Assembly: GCF_040932035.1 (NCBI RefSeq)
Contig: NZ_JBFRBB010000006.1
Location: 104,551 to 168,550, forward strand
Source: Hoeflea_A sp040932035
Lineage (GTDB): Bacteria > Pseudomonadota > Alphaproteobacteria > Rhizobiales > Rhizobiaceae
Direction: 5' to 3'
DNA: 64,000 nucleotides
Of the stretch, positions 45,001 to 56,057 are shown in pieces; the first letter of the stretch is position 1; each line of letters begins with the position of its first letter. Made by a program: the position numbers and the translations under genes. Below the pieces are notes generated by a model. The model ran no database searches. It was given only the letters and a program-made list of their open reading frames with translations, and was not told where the DNA came from.

Positions 45001-45507
45001 GAGTTCTTCGCGTTTGGCCTCGTGGGCGTTTCGGTCCTGTTCCTTGACGTCGGTGGCGTTTGCCAGCATTGAGCGCGGCGTCTCAAGACCAATCGCAGCC
45101 ATTGCCTCGCGGAAGAGCGCACGGTCTTCGGCCTTGTCGATGGCTTCGGGCTTGGCGCCGATCATTTCGACGTTATAGCGCTCAAGCACGCCCATGCGCC
45201 GCAGCGAGAGAGCCGTATTGAGTGCCGTCTGGCCGCCCATTGTCGGCAGCAGCGCGTCGGGACGCTCCTTGGCAATGATCTTGGCGACCACTTCGGGCGT
45301 GATCGGCTCGACATAGGTCGCATCCGCAAGGCCCGGATCGGTCATGATGGTTGCCGGATTTGAGTTGACCAGGATGACCCGGTAACCCTCTTCCTTCAGC
45401 GCCTTGCAGGCCTGTGTGCCGGAGTAGTCGAACTCACAGGCCTGACCGATGACGATCGGCCCGGCGCCGATGATGAGGATCGACTTGATATCATTGCGTT
45501 TTGGCAT
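42019..45507 (-). CDS. carB: Carbamoyl-phosphate synthase large subunit
   Basis: 1162 residues; makes carbamoyl phosphate for arginine and pyrimidines. Two ATP-grasp halves, each opening with a dinucleotide-like motif ([22 protein letters not shown], i.e. [17 protein letters not shown], and [21 protein letters not shown]), and a C-terminal MGS-like allosteric domain ([18 protein letters not shown]). The first half has an insertion near residue 150-200, as in other alphaproteobacteria. carA lies 1.5 kb away, separated by two genes. Confidence 0.97.
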   Translation of the reverse strand: [1162 protein letters not shown]

Positions 45508-45706
45508 GTCAGTTCATCCAGCAGGCAGGCGTCACGGAAACCCCGGCGAAATGAGGGCTGTGAGCGATGTATTTTTTCAGGCTAAGGCCGCCTTATAGGG
45601 TAAAGGCTAATGCAGGGAAACCCCGCGCGGGGCTGTTTTTCATGCCTTTTTGGGGCGGAATGTCATCGCAGGAACCTGCGGCCCCTTAATTGACCGACTG
45701 GAGCGG

Positions 45707-45928
45707 TCAATTTTCGCTTTCGAGCTCGGAGGCATCGTAGGAGTGAACGCCGTTGGCAATGGCATAGCAGGCGAGCGCTACGGACAGCGGAATCTCCACT
45801 TCCTTTCCATCCCGCTTACCCTTTTCGTAATATTGGATGACCCTTTTCTTCAGGCCCAGGGCACGGGCGGCGTCTTTTTGGTTCAACCCCAGTGCCTTGC
45901 GCCATCGCCTGAAGTCTTCTGGTTTCAA
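45707..45928 (-). CDS. Small XRE-type helix-turn-helix protein
   Basis: 73 residues, almost only a DNA-binding domain: FRRWRKALGLNQKDAARALGLKKRVIQYYEKG is the helix-turn-helix (motifs GLNQKDAARALGL and RVIQYYEKG). An acidic tail follows. Could be a stand-alone regulator or the antidote-like half of a lost pair; no toxin-like gene is adjacent. Its stop lies inside a TTGACCG/CGGTCAA hairpin at about 45690-45710. Confidence 0.75.
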   Translation of the reverse strand: MKPEDFRRWRKALGLNQKDAARALGLKKRVIQYYEKGKRDGKEVEIPLSVALACYAIANGVHSYDASELESEN

Positions 45929-46090
45929 TGTTATCCGTCCGTCAGTATTGTTGAAACTACAGCACCAAATTTGTGGCGTTTTATCGTATATATGTGACAG
46001 TTATTCTAATGCGCTAGGGTCAGGGTGTCTGCACACTGTTGTGGATATGGTTGACGGCATAAAAGACCAATAAAATGAAGGGATAGCCGC

Positions 46091-47026
46091 ATGCGGTGGA
46101 AGGGGCGTCGTCAAAGCAGCAACATCGAGGACCGGCGCGGACGCCAAACGTCACCGCGACGCCGAAGCCCCTTCGGCCGAGGCGGGCGCATGAGAATGCC
46201 GACGGGAAGGTCGAGGATCGGCGGCAAATCCGGTGGCGGAATATCGATGATCGTGCTGCTGATCATCGGCTATATCGTGCTGAAGTATCTCGGTATCGAC
46301 CCAGCGCTTCTTTTGAGCGAGGGCGGCCTGGAGCCCGGCATCGAGCAGCGCGATTTAACGCGCAGCGAACGGCTGTCTCCGCAGCGGCAGGACGAGATGA
46401 CGCAGTTTGTTGCAACGGTTCTGGCTGAAACCGAGGATACCTGGGGCGCCATATTCAAGGCGAGCGGCGTAACCTACCGCGAGCCGACGCTTGTTCTGTT
46501 CGAGGAACAGGTCCGGTCGGCTTGCGGCTTTGCCAGCGCTGCGTCGGGCCCGTTCTACTGCCCGTCGGATCAGAAGATCTATATTGATCTAACCTTTTAC
46601 GACGAACTCGCGACCAAGTTCGATGCAGCGGGAGATTTCGCACAGGCTTATGTGCTGGCGCACGAGGTCGGACATCATGTCCAAAACCTGATCGGTGTTC
46701 TGCCGCGCTTTAACGAGATGCGTGGCAATCTCAGCAAGGCTGATGAAAACAGAATGTCAGTGCGCGTTGAATTGCAGGCCGACTGTTTTGCCGGCATCTG
46801 GGCAAACCACACGGCGCAAAAAGGACTTGTGGAAAGTGGTGATCTGGATGAAGCGCTTAACGCCGCCCATCAGATCGGCGACGATACGCTGCAGCGGCGC
46901 GCGCAGGGATATGTGGTGCCGGAAAGCTTCAACCACGGAACGTCCGAGCAGCGCAGCGATTGGTTTTCAAGGGGGTACAAGACAGGCCGCATTGACGAAT
47001 GCGATACCTTCAAAGGCGACGTGTGA
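46091..47026 (+). CDS. YpfJ-type neutral zinc metallopeptidase
   Basis: 311 residues. A basic, Gly/Arg-rich N-terminus (MRWKGRRQS start is typical), one membrane helix at about residues 52-67, then the zinc site HEVGHH (191-196) with the third ligand in ELQADCFAG. Predicted membrane-bound with the domain outside the cytoplasm. The protein substrate is unknown. It lies between carB and carA, convergent with carA. Confidence 0.92.
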   Translation: MRWKGRRQSSNIEDRRGRQTSPRRRSPFGRGGRMRMPTGRSRIGGKSGGGISMIVLLIIGYIVLKYLGIDPALLLSEGGLEPGIEQRDLTRSERLSPQRQDEMTQFVATVLAETEDTWGAIFKASGVTYREPTLVLFEEQVRSACGFASAASGPFYCPSDQKIYIDLTFYDELATKFDAAGDFAQAYVLAHEVGHHVQNLIGVLPRFNEMRGNLSKADENRMSVRVELQADCFAGIWANHTAQKGLVESGDLDEALNAAHQIGDDTLQRRAQGYVVPESFNHGTSEQRSDWFSRGYKTGRIDECDTFKGDV

Positions 47027-47053
47027 ACAAATCCGCCGCCTTGTATACGGCCT

Positions 47054-48256
47054 CTATTCTGCAAGCGCTGCTTCGCCGCGCCTTTCGCGGATAAGATTAA
47101 TGAAGCGGCGGAACAGGTAGTGTGAATCCTGCGGTCCCGGTGAAGCCTCAGGATGGTGCTGGACGGAAAACACCGGTTTTCCTTTTACCTGCAGCCCGCA
47201 GTTGGATCCGTCAAAAAGCGAAACATGCGTTTCTTCGACATTTTCGGGAAGTGATTCGCCATCAACGGCAAAGCCGTGATTCATGGAAACGATCTCGACC
47301 TTGCCGGTGGTGTGATCCTTGACCGGATGGTTTGCCCCGTGATGGCCCTGGTGCATCTTTGTCGTTTGCGCACCCAGCGTCAGCGCGAGAATCTGGTGGC
47401 CCAGGCAGATGCCGAATATGGGAATGCCGGTCTCGAGCAGCTTCCTGATATTGGGTACCGCATGCATTCCGGTCGCGGCCGGATCGCCCGGTCCGTTCGA
47501 CAAAAAGATACCGTCCGGATTGTAGGCGAGGATGTCTTCCGCAGACGTGGTTGCCGGCACCACCGTGACGCGGCAGCCCAGCCCTGAGAAGAGCCGGAGA
47601 ATATTGCGCTTGATGCCGAAATCGACCGCCACGATGTGGATGTCGCCGTCGCCGGCATTGTTTTGGCTGAAGCCCTCGTTCCAGACCCAGGGTTTTTCGG
47701 ACCATTGCGAGGACTGACCGCTGGTGGTTTCGATGGCCAGGTCCAGCCCCACCAGACCATGCCACGCGCGGGCCCGCTCCTTTAGCGCCTCGATATCGAA
47801 CCTGCCTGCCGGATCGTGCGCGATCACCGCATTTGGCATGCCGTTGTCGCGGATCCAAACGGTTAAGGCACGCGTATCAATGCCGCTCATTGCGATGATA
47901 CCGCGTGTCTTCAGCCAGGCATCGAGGTGTTCACCGGCGCGAAAATTGGATGGATCGGTGATATCGGCCTTGAATATGGCGCCGACGGCACCGTTTCGCG
48001 CCGCCGGATTCAGATCCTCGATGTCTTCGCCGTTGGCGCCGATATTGCCGATATGCGGGAAGGTGAAGGTCACGATCTGCCCGGCGTAGGAGGGATCGGT
48101 TAGTATTTCCTGGTAGCCGGTGAGCGCGGTGTTGAAGCAGACCTCAGCTTCGATTGCGCCGGTTGCACCGAGCCCATGGCCTTCAATTACGGTTCCGTCA
48201 GACAGGACGAGAAGGGCGGTTGGCGTGCGCTTGGTCCAAGCCGATGTTTTGGTCAT
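47054..48256 (-). CDS. carA: Carbamoyl-phosphate synthase small subunit
   Basis: Glutaminase subunit, 400 residues from the ATG at 48256; an upstream in-frame start at 48316 is unlikely. N-terminal ALLVLSDGTVIEGHG and CFNTALTGYQEILTDPSYAGQ; class I amidotransferase with nucleophile in FGICLGHQ and the catalytic histidine region SVQHHPEASPGP. Delivers ammonia to CarB. Not adjacent to carB here. Confidence 0.97.
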   Translation of the reverse strand: MTKTSAWTKRTPTALLVLSDGTVIEGHGLGATGAIEAEVCFNTALTGYQEILTDPSYAGQIVTFTFPHIGNIGANGEDIEDLNPAARNGAVGAIFKADITDPSNFRAGEHLDAWLKTRGIIAMSGIDTRALTVWIRDNGMPNAVIAHDPAGRFDIEALKERARAWHGLVGLDLAIETTSGQSSQWSEKPWVWNEGFSQNNAGDGDIHIVAVDFGIKRNILRLFSGLGCRVTVVPATTSAEDILAYNPDGIFLSNGPGDPAATGMHAVPNIRKLLETGIPIFGICLGHQILALTLGAQTTKMHQGHHGANHPVKDHTTGKVEIVSMNHGFAVDGESLPENVEETHVSLFDGSNCGLQVKGKPVFSVQHHPEASPGPQDSHYLFRRFINLIRERRGEAALAE

Positions 48257-48557
48257 TTTCGTATTCGCTTCTGGCCCTGGCGGCCGTTGTCGAGGCCACG
48301 CACTTGACGAAAGCACCTGGCCACACCACGTTATCGATTACAAGCACCCAGAAATTTGGATCCGGTTGCTGCATCTGTATTTAATTGTCTATGCAGATGT
48401 GGGAACATAAACGAGGCCCGCTGGCGCGTCAATCCAGTGGCTCGGGGGGATCACAAATTTAAAACATTGTAAAATCAAATAGTTATCTCTTTTACTTTTG
48501 TTTGCAATGGCGGAGGGAACCGAATATGGTTCGCCGCAGAATGCAGGAGAAACTGTA
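48257..48557. other. 301-base divergent spacer between carA and yqeY
   Basis: No gene seen. It should hold the promoters of both genes. A weak hairpin CATCTG/CAGATG lies at about 48372-48399. An AT-rich stretch (48455-48500) precedes yqeY. No pyrimidine- or arginine-responsive leader structure was recognised. Confidence 0.45.
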
Positions 48558-49013
48558 ATGCGTGAGATGTTCGCTACCTCTCTGAAGGAAGCGCTAAAAG
48601 CAAAAGATACCCGACGTGTGTCAACGATCCGGCTCATTCAAGCAGCCGTGAAAGATCGTGATATCGCCAATCGGGGCGCCGGCAAGGACCCGGTTTGTGA
48701 CGACGACATCATGCAGATTCTCGCCAAGATGATTAAGCAGCGAGAGGAATCGGCTCGAATCTACGAAGACGCGGCCCGCCTCGAACTGGCGCAGCAGGAA
48801 CGCGAGGAAGTGGATGTCATCCGATCCTTCCTGCCGCAGCAGCTTTCCGATGATGACGTTCGCCAGGAGTGCAAGCGTGTCGTTGAGGAAACCGGTGCAC
48901 AGGGCCTGCGTGACATGGGCAAGTGCATGAATGCGCTGAAGACGAAATTTGCCGGACAGATGGACTTCTCGAAGGCCTCAGGCGTAGTGAAGGATCTTTT
49001 GCACCACGAATAG
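48558..49013 (+). CDS. GatB/YqeY domain-containing protein
   Basis: 151 residues from the ATG at 48558 after AGGAGA; a longer frame starts at 48498. The start SLKEALKAKDTRRVSTIRLIQAAVKDRDI (given by LKEALKAKDTRRVSTIRLI) and RDMGKCMNALKTKFAGQMDF are family signatures. It resembles the tRNA-interacting tail domain of GatB, and its exact role is unsettled. It commonly precedes dnaG-rpoD; here a luxR gene lies in between. Confidence 0.92.
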   Translation: MREMFATSLKEALKAKDTRRVSTIRLIQAAVKDRDIANRGAGKDPVCDDDIMQILAKMIKQREESARIYEDAARLELAQQEREEVDVIRSFLPQQLSDDDVRQECKRVVEETGAQGLRDMGKCMNALKTKFAGQMDFSKASGVVKDLLHHE

Positions 49014-49444
49014 GTGGCTCGCCCAATTTTCGAAGCCGTTGCGGTTCTCCGCACATGAATTCACGACGGTAGCGATTGCGCTGCCGTCGTTGCTGATTCT
49101 GCGTTGTCAGTATTGCTTACTGATTCGCATGGGCCGTTTTCAGAACGCGTTCAACCGGTGTGGATTGGTCTTTTGTCGGTGTGTTTCGCGGCTAATTACT
49201 ACGGGGGATTGAAACAGGCGGAACTGGCCGCATTTTTTGTGACCTTTGTCGCTTACTGGAGATTATTCCATGATGCTTGTCTGTTGTCTTGGGATATAAG
49301 AATGCCACTTGGGTTTTTGGCATGGCACGGATTTCGTGCGGCCAGATGATACCGGGGTGAATGCTTGGGCGGGAATGGAAATGAGCTGCGTGTGGGGAGA
49401 TCGCAATAATCAAGGAAAATCGGTAGTTTATCGTCTAGAATGTA
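49014..49444. other. 430-base spacer between yqeY and luxR
   Basis: No convincing gene; a short frame from a TTG at 49104 lacks a ribosome site. A strong hairpin at 49063-49090 reads ACGACGG-t-AGCG with CGCT-g-CCGTCGT, without a clear T run; it may end yqeY transcription. No lux-box palindrome was found before luxR. Confidence 0.5.
49063..49090 (+). terminator. Strong hairpin after yqeY, possible terminator
   Basis: ACGACGG pairs with CCGTCGT and AGCG with CGCT, with one T-G bulge and a four-base ATTG loop. It lies 50 bases after the yqeY stop. The bases after it (TGCTGATTCT) are not a proper T run, so termination is only possible. Confidence 0.4.
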
Positions 49445-50164
49445 ATGTCCTCTGAAATATTCAACTATGATATCCATGCAGATATCGGTGAGCTGAATAC
49501 ATCTTTTGATGTCTTTAAATTCCTTCGTAAAACGACGGAGAGATACGGGCTGAGATATTTTTCGGTTCTGGCTCTGCCCGGCGACATGATGGGAAGTTTC
49601 AACAACCACAGCATCATCAACAATTGGCCGCCGGAAATGATCAAGGCCTATGACAGGTTGGACCTGATCAATATCAGCCCGGTCATTTCGGCTCTCAAAA
49701 GCAAGACGACCCCGGTTGTGTGGCACATCGACGATGTGCTGACCGCGAAGATCTCCGAGACGCTCGCTTCTGTGCGCGATCCGTTTTACGAAAAGGGGTT
49801 TGTGCGCGGTGTGAATTTTCCCGTCCACGATTCGCGCAGCCTGCGCGGCTCGGTTGGATTTGCGGGCGACCGCGAACCGCTGGAACACACCGAACTGCTT
49901 GAGCTGAGCATGCTCAGCATTCATATCTTCGACCGGCTCAGCAACATCACTTTCCACAGCGAAAGGGAAGCGCCACCGCTATCGGATCGGGAACTGGAGT
50001 GTCTGCGCTGGACGGCTGCCGGAAAGACAAGCAGCGAGATATCAACGATCCTTTCCCTGTCGGAGCATACGGTCAATCACTACCTGATCAGCGCGACAAA
50101 GAAACTTGATGCGGTCAACCGGACGCAGGCCGTTGCCAAGTCTATCCGCAAGGGATGGATCTGA
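49445..50164 (+). CDS. LuxR family regulator with autoinducer-binding-type domain (LuxR solo)
   Basis: 239 residues. The N-terminal part looks like the acyl-homoserine-lactone-binding fold (FKFLRKTTERYGLRYFSVL, then FPVHDSRSLRGSVGF). The C-terminal LuxR helix-turn-helix is complete (LSDRELECLRWTAAGKTSSEISTILSLSEHTVNHYL by motifs LSDRELECLRW and LSEHTVNHYL). No luxI synthase is in the window, so it is an orphan here. No clear ribosome site before the ATG. It sits between yqeY and dnaG. Confidence 0.88.
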   Translation: MSSEIFNYDIHADIGELNTSFDVFKFLRKTTERYGLRYFSVLALPGDMMGSFNNHSIINNWPPEMIKAYDRLDLINISPVISALKSKTTPVVWHIDDVLTAKISETLASVRDPFYEKGFVRGVNFPVHDSRSLRGSVGFAGDREPLEHTELLELSMLSIHIFDRLSNITFHSEREAPPLSDRELECLRWTAAGKTSSEISTILSLSEHTVNHYLISATKKLDAVNRTQAVAKSIRKGWI

Positions 50165-50380
50165 CGGCGCAGCAATAACGGACGCCGTGGCTGTGAATAG
50201 CGGGCAAGGCGTCACAGATGCGTGGTGCCTCCTGCCGCATGAAGGTATAAGTCAACACAGCGGAGTCGCTGGTCGCTGTCGCCGCCGGCGGGCCAACGAC
50301 CGACGTCCCCGCAACAAATCATCCGCTCTGCAATGGGCCGGGCATTGACGGGACATCCGTCGGCACAGGAGCAACAGTGT

Positions 50381-52366
50381 ATGCGTTTTGACAGTTCCTT
50401 TCTGGACGAACTGCGCGATCGCGTCCCGATATCGGACGTCATCGGCAAGCGTGTCGCATGGGACAAGCGCAAGACGAATGTGCCGAAGGGCGACTGGTGG
50501 GCCTGCTGCCCGTTTCACGGCGAGAAAACCCCGAGTTTCCACTGTGAAGACCGCAAAGGCCGTTATCATTGTTTCGGTTGCGGGGTATCGGGCGATCACT
50601 TCAAGTTCCTGACCGAACTCGACGGGCTTTCCTTTCCGGAGGCCGTGCAGCAGGTTGCGGATATGGCCGGTGTTGCGATGCCGGCTCCCGATCCAAGGGC
50701 TGCTCAGCGCGAGAGGGAACGCGCGACGCTGTCCGACGTCATGGAACTTGCGACCGCCTTTTACCAGGAAAAGCTGCAGTCGGCGGAAGGTGCGAAGGCG
50801 CGGGCCTATCTGCGTGACCGTGGCCTTTCCGGCAAGACGATCGAAACTTTCCGTCTCGGCTATGCCCCCGACGGCCGCAATGTGCTGAAAGAGTTTCTGG
50901 CGTCGAAGGGTGTCGAAAAACAGCAGATCGAAGCCTGCGGGCTTGTGGTTCACGGGCCCGATATCGCCGTCTCTTATGACAGGTTTCGCGACCGGATCAT
51001 GTTCCCGATCCTCAGCGCGCGGGAAAAGGTCATTGCCTTCGGGGGCCGCGCCATGTCCTCCGACAGTCCGGCCAAATATCTGAACTCCAATGAAACCGAA
51101 CTGTTTCACAAGGGCAGGGTGCTTTATAATTTCACCCGGGCAAGGCGCGGCGCGCAGGGTGCGGAAAGTTCAGGAACCATCATAGCCGTTGAAGGCTATA
51201 TGGACGTCATCGCGTTGCATCAGGCGGGCATCGAAAATGCCGTTGCGCCGCTTGGGACCGCGTTGACCGACAACCAGCTGGACCTCTTGTGGCGCATGAC
51301 GCCCGAACCGGTGTTGTGTTTCGACGGCGACGAGGCCGGAACGCGTGCTGCCAACCGGGCCGTCGACCTTGCGCTTGCCGGATTGCGGCCTGGCCGGTCG
51401 GTCCGCTTCGCGGTTCTGCCGCAGGGGCAGGATCCGGACGATCTTGTGCGTCACGAAGGGCGTGCGCCCTTTGACGCCGTGATACGGGCGGCGCGGCCAC
51501 TGGCGGATATGGTGTGGATGCGCGAAACCACGTCCGGCGTATTCGACACACCCGAAAAGCGGGCGGCGCTCGAGACGACGTTCGGGCGCGTTACCGCAAC
51601 GATCGGCGATGAAAGCGTGCGCCGTCACTATGTCCAGGATATGCGCGACCGGCTGAACGCCTATTTCGAAAGCAGCAGGCCTTCCGGCAATCAGCCGGGC
51701 GGGCGGCGGCGTTTTGACGGTGATGCCGGGCGCAGGGGCTTCCGGCAGGGCGATGCCAGGAGCGCAAAGGCCGGCAAGCGGTATGCCATGACCAATCTGC
51801 TGGCTCGCTCGACAATGGTGCGCGGACAGTCGGAACTGCCGGCACTCAGGGACAGCGTTCTTGCGCTGACGCTGATTAATCATCCGGAACTCCTGATCAC
51901 CGAATTCGATGAGGTGAGTTCCATTGAATTCGACAACAGGCAATTAGCGATATTGCTTGAGCAATTGATGGAAATCTGCGCCGACGGCAGCAGCCCCGAC
52001 CGCGATGCCGTATTGCAGCGCCTTCAACAGTTTGGCCATGAGGAGCTGATCGACGGCCTGGACAAACAGATCCGCTACGCGCGGGTGTGGACCGCCACGA
52101 ACGAGGCCGCGCTGGAGGACGCCCGTGAAGGGTTCCTGCAGGTGCTGTCCCTGTTCAAGAGAACGCGTGAATTGCGGCATCAGAAGATCGAACTCGAGCG
52201 TGACCTTGCCGAGGCCACCGAGAGCGGCGATGGAGATACCGTTCCGCAGCTGATGCGATCTCTTCAGTCGGTGCAAAACGAATATAACCGGCTGGAACAG
52301 CAGGAGGCCATCATCGATGGTTTCGGTGTTCTTTCTGGCAGGGTGCGCGGCGCCGCCGGAAAATGA
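50381..52366 (+). CDS. dnaG: DNA primase
   Basis: Makes RNA primers at the replication fork. N-terminal zinc finger CCPFHGEKTPSF ... CFGCG (about residues 41-67), a TOPRIM core with VEGYMDV, and a C-terminal DnaB-binding domain; the Pro/Gly/Arg-rich linker is near residues 440-475. 661 residues from the ATG at 50381 after AGGAG; a longer frame begins at 50333. It lies upstream of rpoD on the same strand. Confidence 0.97.
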   Translation: MRFDSSFLDELRDRVPISDVIGKRVAWDKRKTNVPKGDWWACCPFHGEKTPSFHCEDRKGRYHCFGCGVSGDHFKFLTELDGLSFPEAVQQVADMAGVAMPAPDPRAAQRERERATLSDVMELATAFYQEKLQSAEGAKARAYLRDRGLSGKTIETFRLGYAPDGRNVLKEFLASKGVEKQQIEACGLVVHGPDIAVSYDRFRDRIMFPILSAREKVIAFGGRAMSSDSPAKYLNSNETELFHKGRVLYNFTRARRGAQGAESSGTIIAVEGYMDVIALHQAGIENAVAPLGTALTDNQLDLLWRMTPEPVLCFDGDEAGTRAANRAVDLALAGLRPGRSVRFAVLPQGQDPDDLVRHEGRAPFDAVIRAARPLADMVWMRETTSGVFDTPEKRAALETTFGRVTATIGDESVRRHYVQDMRDRLNAYFESSRPSGNQPGGRRRFDGDAGRRGFRQGDARSAKAGKRYAMTNLLARSTMVRGQSELPALRDSVLALTLINHPELLITEFDEVSSIEFDNRQLAILLEQLMEICADGSSPDRDAVLQRLQQFGHEELIDGLDKQIRYARVWTATNEAALEDAREGFLQVLSLFKRTRELRHQKIELERDLAEATESGDGDTVPQLMRSLQSVQNEYNRLEQQEAIIDGFGVLSGRVRGAAGK

Positions 52367-52872
52367 TCTCATATCAGCAAGAAACGCTCTACCAGCCTTG
52401 CAATAGTGGCAATGGCCCCTAAATAGACTGCCAGGCAGAATGCGGACAGGCGCTGCGGGCCTGCTCCTGAAATCAGATGAAGCTGCCGCTGCGACTCCGG
52501 CCTGCAAGCTGGAGTTTTATATTTCCGTCTGTAAGACGGCGTGTTCGGTTAAAAACAGTGTTTTTTGGTGATTTTACGCCAAAATGCATGTTTTTTGGCT
52601 GCATAAGCTTGACGGATGGAAATTTTAACGGAATCACCTCTGTGGCGAGAAGTTTCATTTGGTCAAGCAAATTGGAAAGTTGTGCACTGGCGCAGGAACA
52701 GCGGGTCGGGTGCGGCAGGTGCGGCTCACAGGCTGGGCAAAGTCACCATCCATGGTTAATCGGGAATTAAGCATCACTCCTATACTCAGTTCATAGCTGA
52801 TTCGGACAGCGCGGTAAGGCAAATCTGCTTCACCGGCCCGAAGTGATGTGCTTAAGAAAGTGACGGGATTAT
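52367..52872. other. 500-base spacer between dnaG and rpoD
   Basis: No gene seen. It contains a perfect small palindrome CCGTCT-GTA-AGACGG (52525-52539) and AT-rich DNA at 52540-52630 with a TTGACG hexamer at about 52609, so rpoD probably has its own promoter(s) here besides read-through from dnaG. I could not fix a -10 box. Confidence 0.5.
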
Positions 52873-54897
<2,025 letters not shown>

Positions 54898-54907
54898 GCA
54901 ATGACAA

Positions 54908-54933
54908 GGGGCGGCTTTCAGGGCCGCCCTTTT
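54908..54933 (+). terminator. Intrinsic terminator of rpoD
   Basis: GGGCGGC (54909-54915) pairs with GCCGCCC (54923-54929), followed by TTTT. It lies between the rpoD stop and the next gene. Confidence 0.88.
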
Positions 54934-54954
54934 GATTCAGGCAACCGGTGAGCC

Positions 54955-55362
54955 ATGCAGACTGAAATCACGATCGAGACCAGCGGGCAGGGGCTTTACG
55001 AGTTTACCCGTGAGGCCGAACGCTTCGTAACCGGTGCCGGGGTTGAGACGGGCATCCTGACGATATTCGTGCGCCACACATCCTGTTCGATGCTGATCCA
55101 GGAAAACGCCGATCCCGACGTGCAGCGCGATCTCCACGAGTTTTTCGCCCGCATCGTGCCGGAAAACATGGAATGGCTGCGGCACACGCAGGAAGGGCCT
55201 GACGATATGCCGGCGCATATCAAGGCGGCGATGACGCAGGTCAGCCTTTCCATTCCGGTTGCCCGATCTTCGATGCTGCTTGGCACATGGCAGGGCATTT
55301 ATTTGTTCGAACACCGCCGCGCGCCGCACAGCCGCAAGGTGGTTCTGCACATTTCGCCGTGA
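54955..55362 (+). CDS. YjbQ family protein (secondary thiamine-phosphate synthase-like)
   Basis: 135-residue UPF0047/YjbQ protein. GLYEFTREAERFV, GILTIFVRHTSCSMLIQENADPDV and the late SSMLLGTWQGIYLFEHR are family signatures. The family has weak thiamine-phosphate synthase activity in E. coli; its true role is unsettled. An ATG start directly after the rpoD terminator. Confidence 0.92.
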   Translation: MQTEITIETSGQGLYEFTREAERFVTGAGVETGILTIFVRHTSCSMLIQENADPDVQRDLHEFFARIVPENMEWLRHTQEGPDDMPAHIKAAMTQVSLSIPVARSSMLLGTWQGIYLFEHRRAPHSRKVVLHISP

Positions 55363-55406
55363 CCGGCAGGTGACGAAGGCGGCTTCCGGCCTTATATGAC
55401 TGGCCC

Positions 55407-56057
55407 ATGTCGCAATTACCGATCCTCTACAGTTTCCGCCGATGCCCCTATGCGATGCGCGCGCGGCTCGCCTTGCGCTCCAGCGGGAAGCAAGTCGAAT
55501 TGCGCGAGGTCCTGCTGCGAGACAAGGCGCCTGAGTTTCTCGCCGCTTCGCCATCCGCTACGGTGCCGACGCTGGTCAGCCAGGATGGCAGCGTCATCGA
55601 TGAGAGCCTCGACATCATGTTGTGGGCGCTCGGCAAAAACGATCCGGAGGGCTGGCTTGAACCGGACGTCGGATCACGGGACGATATGATTTCCCTGATC
55701 GAGGAGATGGACGGACCGTTCAAGACCAGCCTCGACCGCTATAAATACGAGAGCCGTTATCCGGATGGCGATCCACTGGAAGAGCGCGGCAGGGCGGCGT
55801 CGGTTCTTGGCGGCTTGGACGCGCAATTGAAACAAACCGGATGGCTTTTCGGCAGCAGGGCAAGCCTCGCCGACATGGCGATCCTGCCCTTCATCCGCCA
55901 GTTCGCTAATGTCGACCGGGCCTGGTTTGACGGCGAGGACTGGCCTGCCGCCAAAGACTGGCTGGAGCGCTTTGAAGCTTCAGACAGATTTGGTGCGATC
56001 ATGGGAAAATACCCAAGATGGAATTCCGGCGATCCGGTGACGGTATTTGGAGAGTGA
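55407..56057 (+). CDS. Glutathione S-transferase family protein
   Basis: 216 residues. An N-terminal thioredoxin-like domain starts PILYSFRRCPYAMRARLAL, with a CPYA active site like that of glutaredoxin-type GSTs, and has SATVPTLV and DESLDIMLW. A helical C-terminal domain follows with LADMAILPFIRQFA. Cytoplasmic thiol transfer or deglutathionylation is likely; substrate unknown. Confidence 0.9.
   Translation: MSQLPILYSFRRCPYAMRARLALRSSGKQVELREVLLRDKAPEFLAASPSATVPTLVSQDGSVIDESLDIMLWALGKNDPEGWLEPDVGSRDDMISLIEEMDGPFKTSLDRYKYESRYPDGDPLEERGRAASVLGGLDAQLKQTGWLFGSRASLADMAILPFIRQFANVDRAWFDGEDWPAAKDWLERFEASDRFGAIMGKYPRWNSGDPVTVFGE

Noticed and set aside
43906..45072. A 388-codon open frame antisense to carB
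   Set aside because: Shadow of carB codon use; the predicted protein is low in structure and matches no family I know.
45690..45710. TTGACCG/CGGTCAA hairpin as a terminator
   Set aside because: It contains the stop codon of the small HTH gene and has no T run on the strand of that gene.
49104..49349. Possible small membrane protein before luxR
   Set aside because: TTG start with no ribosome site, and the hydrophobic stretch is short. Treated as spacer.
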